Of a stretch of 5,245 nt of DNA, positions 1-4,393 are shown piece by piece. Origin of the DNA: Candidatus Heimdallarchaeota archaeon (GTDB lineage: Archaea; Asgardarchaeota; Heimdallarchaeia; JABLTI01); contig DAOUWQ010000151.1 of NCBI GenBank assembly GCA_030667035.1, positions 1 through 5,245 on the forward strand, written 5' to 3'. The notes below the pieces were generated by a model, which did not search any database, was not told the DNA's origin, and worked only from the letters and a program-made list of their open reading frames with translations. Each line of letters starts with the position of its first letter. The first letter of the stretch is position 1. Made by a program: the position numbers and the translations under genes.

Positions 1-2
1 GA

Positions 3-176
3 CCAGTAGAAGGTTGGTGTGATACACACCTTGAAGTTGGAAAAGGAACTATCGATTGGAAATCATTTTGCAAACAAATATCTGTATTGAACCCAAACAT
101 AACTATGGTTTTTGAGCTTGATGATTGGGAAAAAATAGATAATTCTTTTGAATTATTAACAAAATATCTCCACTGA
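3..176 (+). CDS. C-terminal end of a sugar phosphate isomerase/epimerase-like TIM-barrel protein (partial, 5' end outside window)
   Basis: The reading frame is open from the left edge and ends at TGA 174-176, leaving 57 residues. The visible part reads DTHLEVGKGTIDW early, then a hydrophobic strand ITMVFEL, and closes with a helix SFELLTKYL. This is the usual ending of xylose isomerase-like/AP endonuclease 2-type TIM barrels: a histidine strand followed by G-x-G-x-I-D-W, a last beta strand ending in Glu, and a final helix of the type SLEYLKK. Members are metal-dependent sugar isomerases, epimerases or endonuclease IV-like enzymes, and the substrate cannot be told from this fragment. It converges on the repressor gene downstream with only 30 bases between the stop codons. 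The family call rests on motif resemblance alone. Confidence 0.6.
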   Translation, partial: PVEGWCDTHLEVGKGTIDWKSFCKQISVLNPNITMVFELDDWEKIDNSFELLTKYLH

Positions 177-199
177 AATAACTACTTTGTTTATGATGA

Positions 200-205
200 T
201 TTTTT
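200..205 (+). terminator. T-run, possible archaeal U-tract terminator of the TIM-barrel gene
   Basis: Six consecutive T bases lie 24 bases after the TGA at 174-176, in the short gap between two converging genes. Archaeal RNA polymerase often terminates at oligo-U stretches without a strong hairpin, and no convincing stem is seen here. The call is an inference from position and composition only. Confidence 0.3.
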
Positions 206-206
206 A

Positions 207-641
207 TTAGTATTTTTTGTACCGTTCTAAAACATCTTTTTGTTTTTCGTCCTTAAGAAATACTATGAATTTTTCCAAGTTTGATACAGTTTCTTTGGAA
301 AGATTGTGTTCTAATAAACAACAATCGATATTAGCTATTTCAGAATCTACACCAATCAATGTTAGGAATGTTTTCCATATCTCATGTCGGCTTTTCACTA
401 TTTCAGCTATTTTATTTCCTTCATCAGTGAGGGTAATCGTTCCATATTTTTCATATTGAACCAATTTATGCTTTTTTAACTTTGAAACCATTTCTGTTAC
501 ACTAGCTTTACTCACTTTCAAAAAATTAGCTATTTCCGTTACTTGAGCAAATCCTTTTTCTTCACTAATAAAGAGGATACTTTCTAGATAATCTTCTATT
601 GTTGATGTTATTGTTAACTTATCTACTGTTGTTCCACTCAA
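207..641 (-). CDS. DtxR/MntR-family metal-dependent transcriptional repressor
   Basis: This 144-residue protein aligns without gaps to Bacillus MntR (142 aa) from memory. It has an N-terminal winged helix-turn-helix (about residues 12-75, with VTEIANFLKVSKASVTEMVSKL and a KYGTITLTDEG wing) and a helical dimerisation/metal domain (about 80-144). There is no SH3-like third domain, as in MntR. Metal ligands correspond at a constant offset of 9: Asp17, Glu20, His86, Glu111 and His112 match MntR D8, E11, H77, E102 and H103. Position 108, equivalent to MntR E99, is Cys as in DtxR C102. It should bind Mn(II) or Fe(II) and repress metal uptake or its own gene. The start is TTG at 641: upstream in frame there is no ATG, GTG or TTG before a TAA stop, and AGGTGG lies upstream. 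It is divergent from mtd, with operator-like palindromes between them. Confidence 0.9.
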   Translation of the reverse strand: MSGTTVDKLTITSTIEDYLESILFISEEKGFAQVTEIANFLKVSKASVTEMVSKLKKHKLVQYEKYGTITLTDEGNKIAEIVKSRHEIWKTFLTLIGVDSEIANIDCCLLEHNLSKETVSNLEKFIVFLKDEKQKDVLERYKKY

Positions 642-646
642 AATTA

Positions 647-660
647 TTGGTCCACCTAAT
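647..660. promoter_or_regulatory. Degenerate second DtxR-box-like element
   Basis: The plus strand TTGGTCCACCTAAT resembles the stronger box at 676-690 (TTAGGTTACCCTAAT) when one base is gapped. Both are followed by nearly the same bases: CCTAATATAAATCT at 655-668 and CCTAATAAATCT at 685-696, with CCTAAT spaced 30 bp apart, about three helical turns. It overlaps the repressor's Shine-Dalgarno region. It could be a weaker second operator or a decayed duplication; palindromic symmetry is poor. Confidence 0.3.
653..658 (-). promoter_or_regulatory. Shine-Dalgarno site of the repressor gene
   Basis: The minus strand reads AGGTGG at these positions, 11 bases (659-641 side to start: spacer of about 11) before the TTG start, and matches the AGGTGA core complementary to archaeal 16S rRNA 3' ends in five of six bases. 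The spacing is a little long. It supports the TTG start, because no other start codon lies in frame before an upstream stop. Confidence 0.45.
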
Positions 661-675
661 ATAAATCTATAATTG

Positions 676-689
676 TTAGGTTACCCTAA
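676..689. promoter_or_regulatory. DtxR-box-like palindromic operator (probable autoregulatory site)
   Basis: TTAGGTTACCCTAA is a palindrome with six of seven base pairs matching. It agrees with the bacterial DtxR/IdeR operator consensus TWAGGTTAGSCTAACCTWA at 14 of 19 positions when aligned from base 676. It sits 35-48 bp in front of the TTG start of the DtxR/MntR-family gene, overlapping one minus-strand TATA-like candidate (687-693) and the start point expected from another (708-714). Binding here would block repressor transcription. It lies about 75 bp upstream of the likely mtd TATA box, so an effect on mtd is less certain. Confidence 0.6.
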
Positions 690-736
690 TAAATCTGCTT
701 ATCTAGATTTAAATTTTAACCATATTATTAGATAAG
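690..736. repeat. Overlapping inverted repeats in the divergent repressor-mtd region
   Basis: Two dyads share this stretch. TAAATCT at 690-696 pairs with AGATTTA at 705-711 (7 bp, 8-base spacer). CTTATCTA at 698-705 pairs with TAGATAAG at 729-736 (8 bp, 23-base spacer). AGATTTAA also recurs directly at 705-712 and 736-743 in approximate form. They could be binding sites for a second regulator or chance symmetry in AT-rich DNA. The divergent region is otherwise non-coding. Confidence 0.35.
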
Positions 737-760
737 ATTTAATTATAGCAAAATTTATCT

Positions 761-776
761 TTTTTAAATTATAATT
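761..776 (+). promoter_or_regulatory. Probable TATA-box region of mtd
   Basis: A T-run followed by TTTAAATTATAATT gives a TATA-like element centred near 768-770. A start point about 25 bases downstream would fall near 795, leaving a leader of about 40 bases before the ATG at 838. The core AATTATAATT (767-776) is itself a perfect palindrome. The region is so AT-rich that other placements are possible. Confidence 0.4.
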
Positions 777-805
777 CAAAAGTACTAACCAGAATTTATC
801 GTAAA

Positions 806-832
806 GAAGATTCAAAACGATAGAAAATCTTC
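806..832 (+). promoter_or_regulatory. Hairpin in the predicted mtd 5' leader
   Basis: GAAGATT at 806-812 is the exact reverse complement of AATCTTC at 826-832, giving a 7-bp stem with a 13-base loop that ends five bases before the mtd ATG. No clear Shine-Dalgarno motif is seen between the stem and the ATG. As RNA it could influence ribosome access; as DNA it could be a dyad for a regulator. It matches no riboswitch I recognise. Confidence 0.4.
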
Positions 833-837
833 AACGG

Positions 838-1725
838 ATGGTTAAGAAACAAAAGAAGGCTAAGAACTTGTCAAAAAAAGATAAATCTAATCGAATAAAA
901 ATTGGCATATTAAAATTAGGCAATATCGCATCATCTGTTTTATTGGAAATGTTACTGGATGAACGTGCAGACAGATTAGATATTGACATTCGTACAATCT
1001 CCTCTGGAGCAAAATTGGAGAAAGAAGCAATAAATGATGCTTTTAAAATCTCTAATACTATTGACAAAGATTTATTGATAATAGCAACTCCAAATGCTTC
1101 TTTAACAAATCCGATGGAAGTCATTCTAGAAGCAGGTGCAGCTAATACACCGGTTGTTGTTTTAACAGATATCCTGAAAAAAGAGTCAATAGAAGTTTTA
1201 AAGGGAAAAGGAATTGGTTACTTTGTTGTAAAATCGGATGCCATGATTGGCGCTCGAAGAGAATTTCTTGATCCTGTTGAAATGACTCTCTTTAATTCAG
1301 ATCTACTAAAAGTTCTAGCCATTGGTGGAGTATTTAGCATTTTATATCAAGAAATCGATAAGGTTATCTCTCTGATAAAAAAGAGAGAGAAAATTGTTCT
1401 CCCCCAATTAATAATTACTCCAACTTTAGCAGCTAAAAGTGCTGGCTTTGCAAATCCCTATGCTGAGGCAAAAGCAAAAGCCGCCTTAATAATTGCTCAA
1501 CGTGTTGCTGCGATAAATACAGAAGGCTGCTTTAAAATTAAAGATCGTTTAGAATATATTGCTCAAGTAGCTACTGGTCATGAAATGATGCGAAATGCTG
1601 CTAAACTTGCTGATGAAGCTCGCGAAATTGAAAAGTCAAATAACAAGGTCAGAAGACAACCCCATAGTTATGAGGGTGACGTTCAAGATAAACGCTTGCT
1701 TACGGAAAAGCCAAGCTCTAATTAA
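838..1725 (+). CDS. mtd: F420-dependent methylenetetrahydromethanopterin dehydrogenase (Mtd)
   Basis: Mtd reversibly converts methenyl-H4MPT plus reduced F420 to methylene-H4MPT, a cytosolic C1 step of methanogenesis and of the archaeal Wood-Ljungdahl methyl branch. The 295 residues match remembered methanogen Mtd along the length. Seen are IKIGILKLGNI (20-30), LLDERADR (39-46), SGAKL (56-60), the strongly conserved MIGARREFLDP (136-146) followed by FNSD (152-155), NPYAEAKAKAA (206-216), HEM plus AAKLADEAREIEKSN (248-268), and a C-terminal LLTEKP. The loop rich in Pro and Gly after the SPN segment in methanogens is here TPNASLTNP and more divergent. The usual protein has about 276-283 residues and begins almost directly with the first beta strand; here about 19 lysine-rich residues precede it. 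ATG 838 is the only ATG available, the next in-frame alternative being TTG at 868. The gene is followed after 20 bases by the DUF2225-like gene. Confidence 0.95.
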   Translation: MVKKQKKAKNLSKKDKSNRIKIGILKLGNIASSVLLEMLLDERADRLDIDIRTISSGAKLEKEAINDAFKISNTIDKDLLIIATPNASLTNPMEVILEAGAANTPVVVLTDILKKESIEVLKGKGIGYFVVKSDAMIGARREFLDPVEMTLFNSDLLKVLAIGGVFSILYQEIDKVISLIKKREKIVLPQLIITPTLAAKSAGFANPYAEAKAKAALIIAQRVAAINTEGCFKIKDRLEYIAQVATGHEMMRNAAKLADEAREIEKSNNKVRRQPHSYEGDVQDKRLLTEKPSSN

Positions 1726-1745
1726 TACAAGGTTTGAGAATTCAA

Positions 1746-2408
1746 ATGCCATTAATACTTGATGAACTATTTACTTGTCCAAATTGTTCTGTAGTCTTTC
1801 AATCAAAGACTCTTGGAAGCTACAATACATTTGGTACTTGTTATAGTGACCTTTACATTGCTAGTAATGATGACCCACAACACATTTTACTTCTGATCAA
1901 TATTTGTCCAAAATGTGGTTTTTCTGCCTTTACAGCAGACTACAAGTCAATTCAAAAAGAAGATTTAGTGAATTTTGATGAAGCGCTAAAATTTGTTGAG
2001 GAATTTACTCAAAAAACTTTCACTGAATTTAATGCAGGCGATGGTTATTTATTGATTAGTGAATATTCTAAGCATTTAACTCAAGAGCAAAAATCGTACA
2101 CTCAAATGCAAGCATGTCATTCCTACAGATTTCTTGATGATAAGATTCTCGAAAAAACAAGACGAATCGTTTTACAATCTACTTTGGAAATTTTAAACGA
2201 TCAAATTTTCAAGAAAAACCCAGAAGAATTGTACCTCTATTTGGCTGGAGAATTGAACAGATTATTAGGTAATGCTCAGAAAGCAAATGATTATTTTAAA
2301 AAGGCACTCGAAAAAGCAGAAAAAGAATCATTTGTATATAAAATTACAATTCATCAAATATCAAACCCAAACGAAATTATACCTAGAAAGATATTTGGAA
2401 AAAATTGA
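1746..2408 (+). CDS. DUF2225-like protein: N-terminal double-CxxC zinc ribbon plus TPR-like C-terminus
   Basis: The function is unknown. Counting from ATG 1746 (220 aa), CPNC at 11-14 and CPKCGFSAF at 54-62 make a split four-cysteine zinc site, with a fifth Cys at 32. The spacing and the phrase C-P-x-C-G-x-x-A-F resemble DUF2225 proteins of bacteria and archaea. The rest is helical, and residues about 160-193 (ELYLYLAGELNRLLGN, then YFKKALEKA) look like one TPR hairpin, also common in that family. A longer version would start at TTG 1734, adding four residues. I prefer ATG because AAGG at 1729-1732 is nearly adjacent to that TTG, though it is somewhat far from the ATG. mtd stops 20 bases upstream, so co-transcription is likely. 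The protein appears cytosolic, with no signal peptide or membrane helix. Confidence 0.75.
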   Translation: MPLILDELFTCPNCSVVFQSKTLGSYNTFGTCYSDLYIASNDDPQHILLLINICPKCGFSAFTADYKSIQKEDLVNFDEALKFVEEFTQKTFTEFNAGDGYLLISEYSKHLTQEQKSYTQMQACHSYRFLDDKILEKTRRIVLQSTLEILNDQIFKKNPEELYLYLAGELNRLLGNAQKANDYFKKALEKAEKESFVYKITIHQISNPNEIIPRKIFGKN

Positions 2409-2425
2409 ATCTTGATTTACAAGAT
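2409..2425 (+). repeat. Small hairpin directly after the DUF2225-like gene
   Basis: ATCTTG at 2409-2414 pairs with CAAGAT at 2420-2425 across a 5-base loop, starting right after the TGA at 2406-2408. The following bases are A-rich, not T-rich, so it is not a standard intrinsic terminator for the plus strand. It could protect the 3' end of the mtd-DUF2225 transcript. The left arm can alternatively pair with AATCAAGA at 2465-2472 (8 bp). Confidence 0.35.
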
Positions 2426-2477
2426 AAAAATACCTAATAACAAAAATTTAAATGTATCAGTTCTAATCAAGAAGTAT

Positions 2478-2485
2478 CATATATT
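2478..2485 (+). promoter_or_regulatory. Possible TATA box of the GTPase gene
   Basis: TCATATAT lies in the 114-base gap between the DUF2225-like and GTPase genes. A start point about 25 bases downstream would fall near 2507, leaving a short leader that includes the strong Shine-Dalgarno at 2520-2526. A second AT-rich stretch at 2495-2507 is too close to allow that. The gap otherwise shows no gene. Confidence 0.3.
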
Positions 2486-2519
2486 GTGTATTATTTGATA
2501 AATATCTTAATTAAAATGC

Positions 2520-2526
2520 AAGGTGA
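2520..2526 (+). promoter_or_regulatory. Shine-Dalgarno site that decides the GTPase start
   Basis: AAGGTGA matches the canonical archaeal anti-Shine-Dalgarno partner and leaves a 5-base spacer to GTG 2532. An upstream in-frame GTG at 2523-2525 lies inside this site and so is unlikely to be the start. Confidence 0.65.
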
Positions 2527-2531
2527 AATAT

Positions 2532-3131
2532 GTGTCTGCAGCAATCGAAGAAGCATTTTTTAAAGTGCTAGTAGTAGGGGATGGTGCTGTTGGGAAAACA
2601 AGCATGTGTACACAAATAACTACACAAGAATTCTTTTCAGACTACAATTTAACAGTTGGCTGTGACTTTTTTATCAAAAGATTTTATGTAAATAATGTAA
2701 GTGTTACTTTACAACTTTTTGATATCGGTGGACAGGATCAGTTTCAAAAATTGCGAAAAGCTTTTGCAGGTGGTGCTAAAGGTATTTTCCTTGCCTATGA
2801 CATCACACGTCGTGACAGTTTCTATAATTTAGAGCAATGGTACGAATCAGTAAAGGATGATCTCGACCCTCGTGCTCCGAAGTTTTTAATTGCAACTAAA
2901 ACAGACCTTAGTGAATTATCTGAGGTTTGGAATGAGGATATTGAAACTTTTAAAGAAACACTAACTTATGACGCTTATTTTGAAACTTCTTCATTTATTG
3001 GAGAAGGAGTAAATGAAGCTTTTGAAGCCATGGGAAAAATGTTGTTATCTCGATATGATAAAGATGAATATTCTAAATCTGCCCAAAAAATGAAATTCCT
3101 AGAAGGTGCCCATAGAGGTATTCAAAACTAA
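2532..3131 (+). CDS. Ras/Rab-like small GTPase (Asgard type)
   Basis: This 199-residue protein has the full Ras-superfamily G domain. Counting from GTG 2532: G1 P-loop GDGAVGKTS (16-24, Gly at the Ras G12 position), G2 Thr41 in YNLTVGCDF, G3 DIGGQ (64-68, with catalytic-type Gln68), G4 TKTD (122-125, Thr in place of the usual Asn), and G5 ETSS (151-154). The order, the FLAYDITRRDSF strand-helix and the overall length are Rab/Ras-like, while G3 DIGGQ recalls the DVGGQ of Arf and G-alpha proteins rather than DTAGQ. The C-terminus (EGAHRGIQN) has no Cys, so prenylation is excluded; there is no N-terminal Gly for myristoylation. It likely works as a GTP-dependent switch, partner unknown. The start is set by AAGGTGA five bases before the GTG. 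arsC follows after 44 bases. Confidence 0.92.
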   Translation: MSAAIEEAFFKVLVVGDGAVGKTSMCTQITTQEFFSDYNLTVGCDFFIKRFYVNNVSVTLQLFDIGGQDQFQKLRKAFAGGAKGIFLAYDITRRDSFYNLEQWYESVKDDLDPRAPKFLIATKTDLSELSEVWNEDIETFKETLTYDAYFETSSFIGEGVNEAFEAMGKMLLSRYDKDEYSKSAQKMKFLEGAHRGIQN

Positions 3132-3175
3132 ATTTGATAGTGCAATTAAACAAAATATAAGGAAACAAGTGTGTC

Positions 3176-3580
3176 ATGAAGCGTATCTATTTTTTATGTA
3201 TTGGTAACTCCAGCAGAAGCCAAATGGGCGAGGGTATTGCAAAACATTTTAGCAAAGGTTTGATTGAAGTGAAAAGTGGTGGAACCAAACCTGCATCTAA
3301 GGTCAGCTCTAAAGCTATATTGGTTATGAAGGAAATCGGCATTGATATCTCGAATCACTTTCCTAAAAAGATGGATATTGAGTTTGCGAAACAATCTGAT
3401 TTGGTTGTAATAATGGGCTGTGGTGCAGAAAAAATGTGTCCTGCTTGGGTTGTAAGTAAATCTGTAAATTGGGACTTAAAAGACACTCAAGATCAAGAAA
3501 TAGATTTTTATCGCAAAACTAGAGATTCAATAAAAACACACGTACTAGAATTACTTGAGAGTATTACATCAGAAAAATAG
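3176..3580 (+). CDS. arsC: Thioredoxin-type arsenate reductase (LMW protein tyrosine phosphatase fold)
   Basis: The 134-residue protein carries the P-loop C-x5-R at Cys8-Arg14 (CIGNSSRS), followed by SQMGEG, as in ArsC of the LMW-PTP class. SGGTKPASKV (34-43) and MKEIGIDISNHFPK (51-64) are typical of this class. Cys82 and Cys88 in MGCGAEKMCP provide the further two thiols for the relay Cys8-Cys82-Cys88 that reduces arsenate to arsenite with thioredoxin; the Staphylococcus enzyme has C10, C82, C89. The late catalytic Asp is probably Asp103, but the usual Asp-Pro is Asp-Thr (LKDTQDQ). No arsR, arsB or acr3 is in view. The start is ATG 3176, with AAGG about 13 bases upstream. It may be transcribed with the GTPase gene 44 bases upstream. 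A plain phosphatase role is less likely given the extra cysteines. Confidence 0.9.
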   Translation: MKRIYFLCIGNSSRSQMGEGIAKHFSKGLIEVKSGGTKPASKVSSKAILVMKEIGIDISNHFPKKMDIEFAKQSDLVVIMGCGAEKMCPAWVVSKSVNWDLKDTQDQEIDFYRKTRDSIKTHVLELLESITSEK

Positions 3581-3586
3581 TTAATA

Positions 3587-3616
3587 AAAATAAGATCTAT
3601 TTAGTGATCTTATTTT
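3587..3616. terminator. Bidirectional terminator hairpin between convergent genes
   Basis: AAAATAAGATC (3587-3597) and GATCTTATTTT (3606-3616) form a perfect 11-bp inverted repeat with an 8-base loop. It starts six bases after the arsC TAG and ends one base before the stop of the minus-strand membrane protein gene. Because the outer arms are A4/T4, the RNA from either strand ends in a U-rich tract, which fits shared termination of both genes. Confidence 0.75.
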
Positions 3617-3617
3617 C

Positions 3618-4319
3618 TCAATGCTTAACATAGCTTCCGCATTTTTGGCAGTAAACTGTATTTCCATCAATGTTTTCTCCACAAGTTGGGCAGATAGTAT
3701 TGCTTGAACCAGTTTTTTTGTCATCATTTACAACTTCGACTACATCGACATCATGATATTTGCCTTGTTTTTTGGCTGTTTTCATTTTATCTTTGGCACT
3801 TTTTTTCTCCTTTCGTTCTTGATCCTGAACACCTCGTTTATATCTCATTTCAGGGCAATCATTCACAATTTTTTTCCAATTTCCAAAAGTGACTCTATAG
3901 TAAACGTTAGTCATTAATCTCCATTCTTCGATATAGAAGAAAATTGGGAAGATCATAGCAATAGATACGATATTTAGTATCCACATAACAAAAGCTACAA
4001 TGTAACCAAAATAAACATAATATAGGCACCAGAAATCAAACCACACTTCATCCTTTTCATGAATTACTCCATACAGATATGCAGAGTTTAAATAAACCCA
4101 TCCATACAAGAATTTTGGTGGTCTTCCTCGTGAAAGAATAGAGAGAGTATAATAAGGTAGCAAAATTATATGTCCTGCTAACAATATTGTATTAAAGATA
4201 AAAGCAACTAGAGGTGCATATGTAAAATATGCCCATGTCACTCTACTCGGAATACATACTTTTCGAAAGATTGGTAGATTTAAATCGTATTGTTCACTTA
4301 TTTCCGACAATTTAACCAC
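3618..4319 (-). CDS. Membrane protein with C-terminal zinc ribbon, function unknown
   Basis: I do not recognise a family for this 233-residue protein. Two long hydrophobic stretches are seen, about residues 29-62 (rich in aromatic residues) and 97-131, each long enough for one or two membrane helices. Between them is a segment with RGRPPKF and a GVIHEKDEVWFDF region. A strongly basic, lysine-rich linker spans about 160-188, then acidic residues, then a zinc ribbon with Cys210, Cys213, Cys224 and Cys227 (C-x2-C-x10-C-x2-C, CPTCGENI and CQKCGSYV). Basic residues after the last hydrophobic stretch suggest the ribbon faces the cytosol. The start is GTG 4319: there is no in-frame ATG, a TAG lies upstream, and a TATA box about 26 bases away suggests a leaderless mRNA. 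TTG at codon 4 is the only near alternative. It lies downstream of the HEAT-like gene on the same strand, 74 bases away. Confidence 0.8.
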   Translation of the reverse strand: MVKLSEISEQYDLNLPIFRKVCIPSRVTWAYFTYAPLVAFIFNTILLAGHIILLPYYTLSILSRGRPPKFLYGWVYLNSAYLYGVIHEKDEVWFDFWCLYYVYFGYIVAFVMWILNIVSIAMIFPIFFYIEEWRLMTNVYYRVTFGNWKKIVNDCPEMRYKRGVQDQERKEKKSAKDKMKTAKKQGKYHDVDVVEVVNDDKKTGSSNTICPTCGENIDGNTVYCQKCGSYVKH

Positions 4320-4340
4320 AACACAAGATAATACCTTATA

Positions 4341-4348
4341 CTATAAAA
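4341..4348 (-). promoter_or_regulatory. TATA box giving a leaderless mRNA for the membrane protein
   Basis: The minus strand reads TTTTATAG here, with its centre about 26 bases from the first base of GTG 4319. That is the usual archaeal TATA-to-start distance, so transcription should begin at or within a few bases of the start codon. No Shine-Dalgarno motif is seen in front of the GTG, which fits. Confidence 0.5.
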
Positions 4349-4376
4349 TGATTTGTAATTAAATCTCTTTGTGACT

Positions 4377-4381
4377 AAAAA
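4377..4381 (-). terminator. T-run after the HEAT-like gene, weak terminator candidate
   Basis: The minus strand reads CTAATTTTTAG at 4385-4375, nine bases after the stop codon of the HEAT-like gene. The five U bases and the following own promoter of the membrane protein gene make independent termination plausible, but the signal is weak and readthrough into the next gene is possible. Confidence 0.25.
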
Positions 4382-4393
4382 TTAGTTGTTGTT

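Noticed and set aside
217..459. Plus-strand open frame of 80 codons across the repressor gene
   Set aside because: It lies wholly antisense to a clear DtxR/MntR-family gene, has no recognisable motif, and its composition is that of a reverse-frame shadow.
752..800. Direct repeat AATTTATC at 752-759 and 793-800 around the mtd promoter
   Set aside because: An 8-base AT-rich word repeated once is expected by chance at this composition.
831..1124. Minus-strand open frame of 97 codons over the start of mtd
   Set aside because: It is antisense to strongly conserved Mtd sequence and shows no family features; a shadow of the real gene.
1367..1388. Inverted repeat TCTCTCT/AGAGAGA inside mtd
   Set aside because: It falls in well-aligned coding sequence (Ile-Ser-Leu-Ile then Lys-Lys-Arg-Glu) and is a simple-sequence coincidence; no sign of regulation or frame disruption.
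2410..2472. Long-range inverted repeat TCTTGATT (2410-2417) with AATCAAGA (2465-2472)
   Set aside because: Only 8 bp over a 47-base spacer in AT-rich DNA, competing with the local hairpin at 2409-2425; not strong enough to claim a structured RNA.
3194..3394. Minus-strand open frame inside arsC
   Set aside because: Antisense to the conserved P-loop and following motifs of ArsC; no independent support.
3704..3892. Plus-strand open frame inside the membrane protein gene
   Set aside because: Antisense to the lysine linker and zinc ribbon of the minus-strand gene; its Phe/His-rich make-up is the expected reverse of lysine-rich codons.
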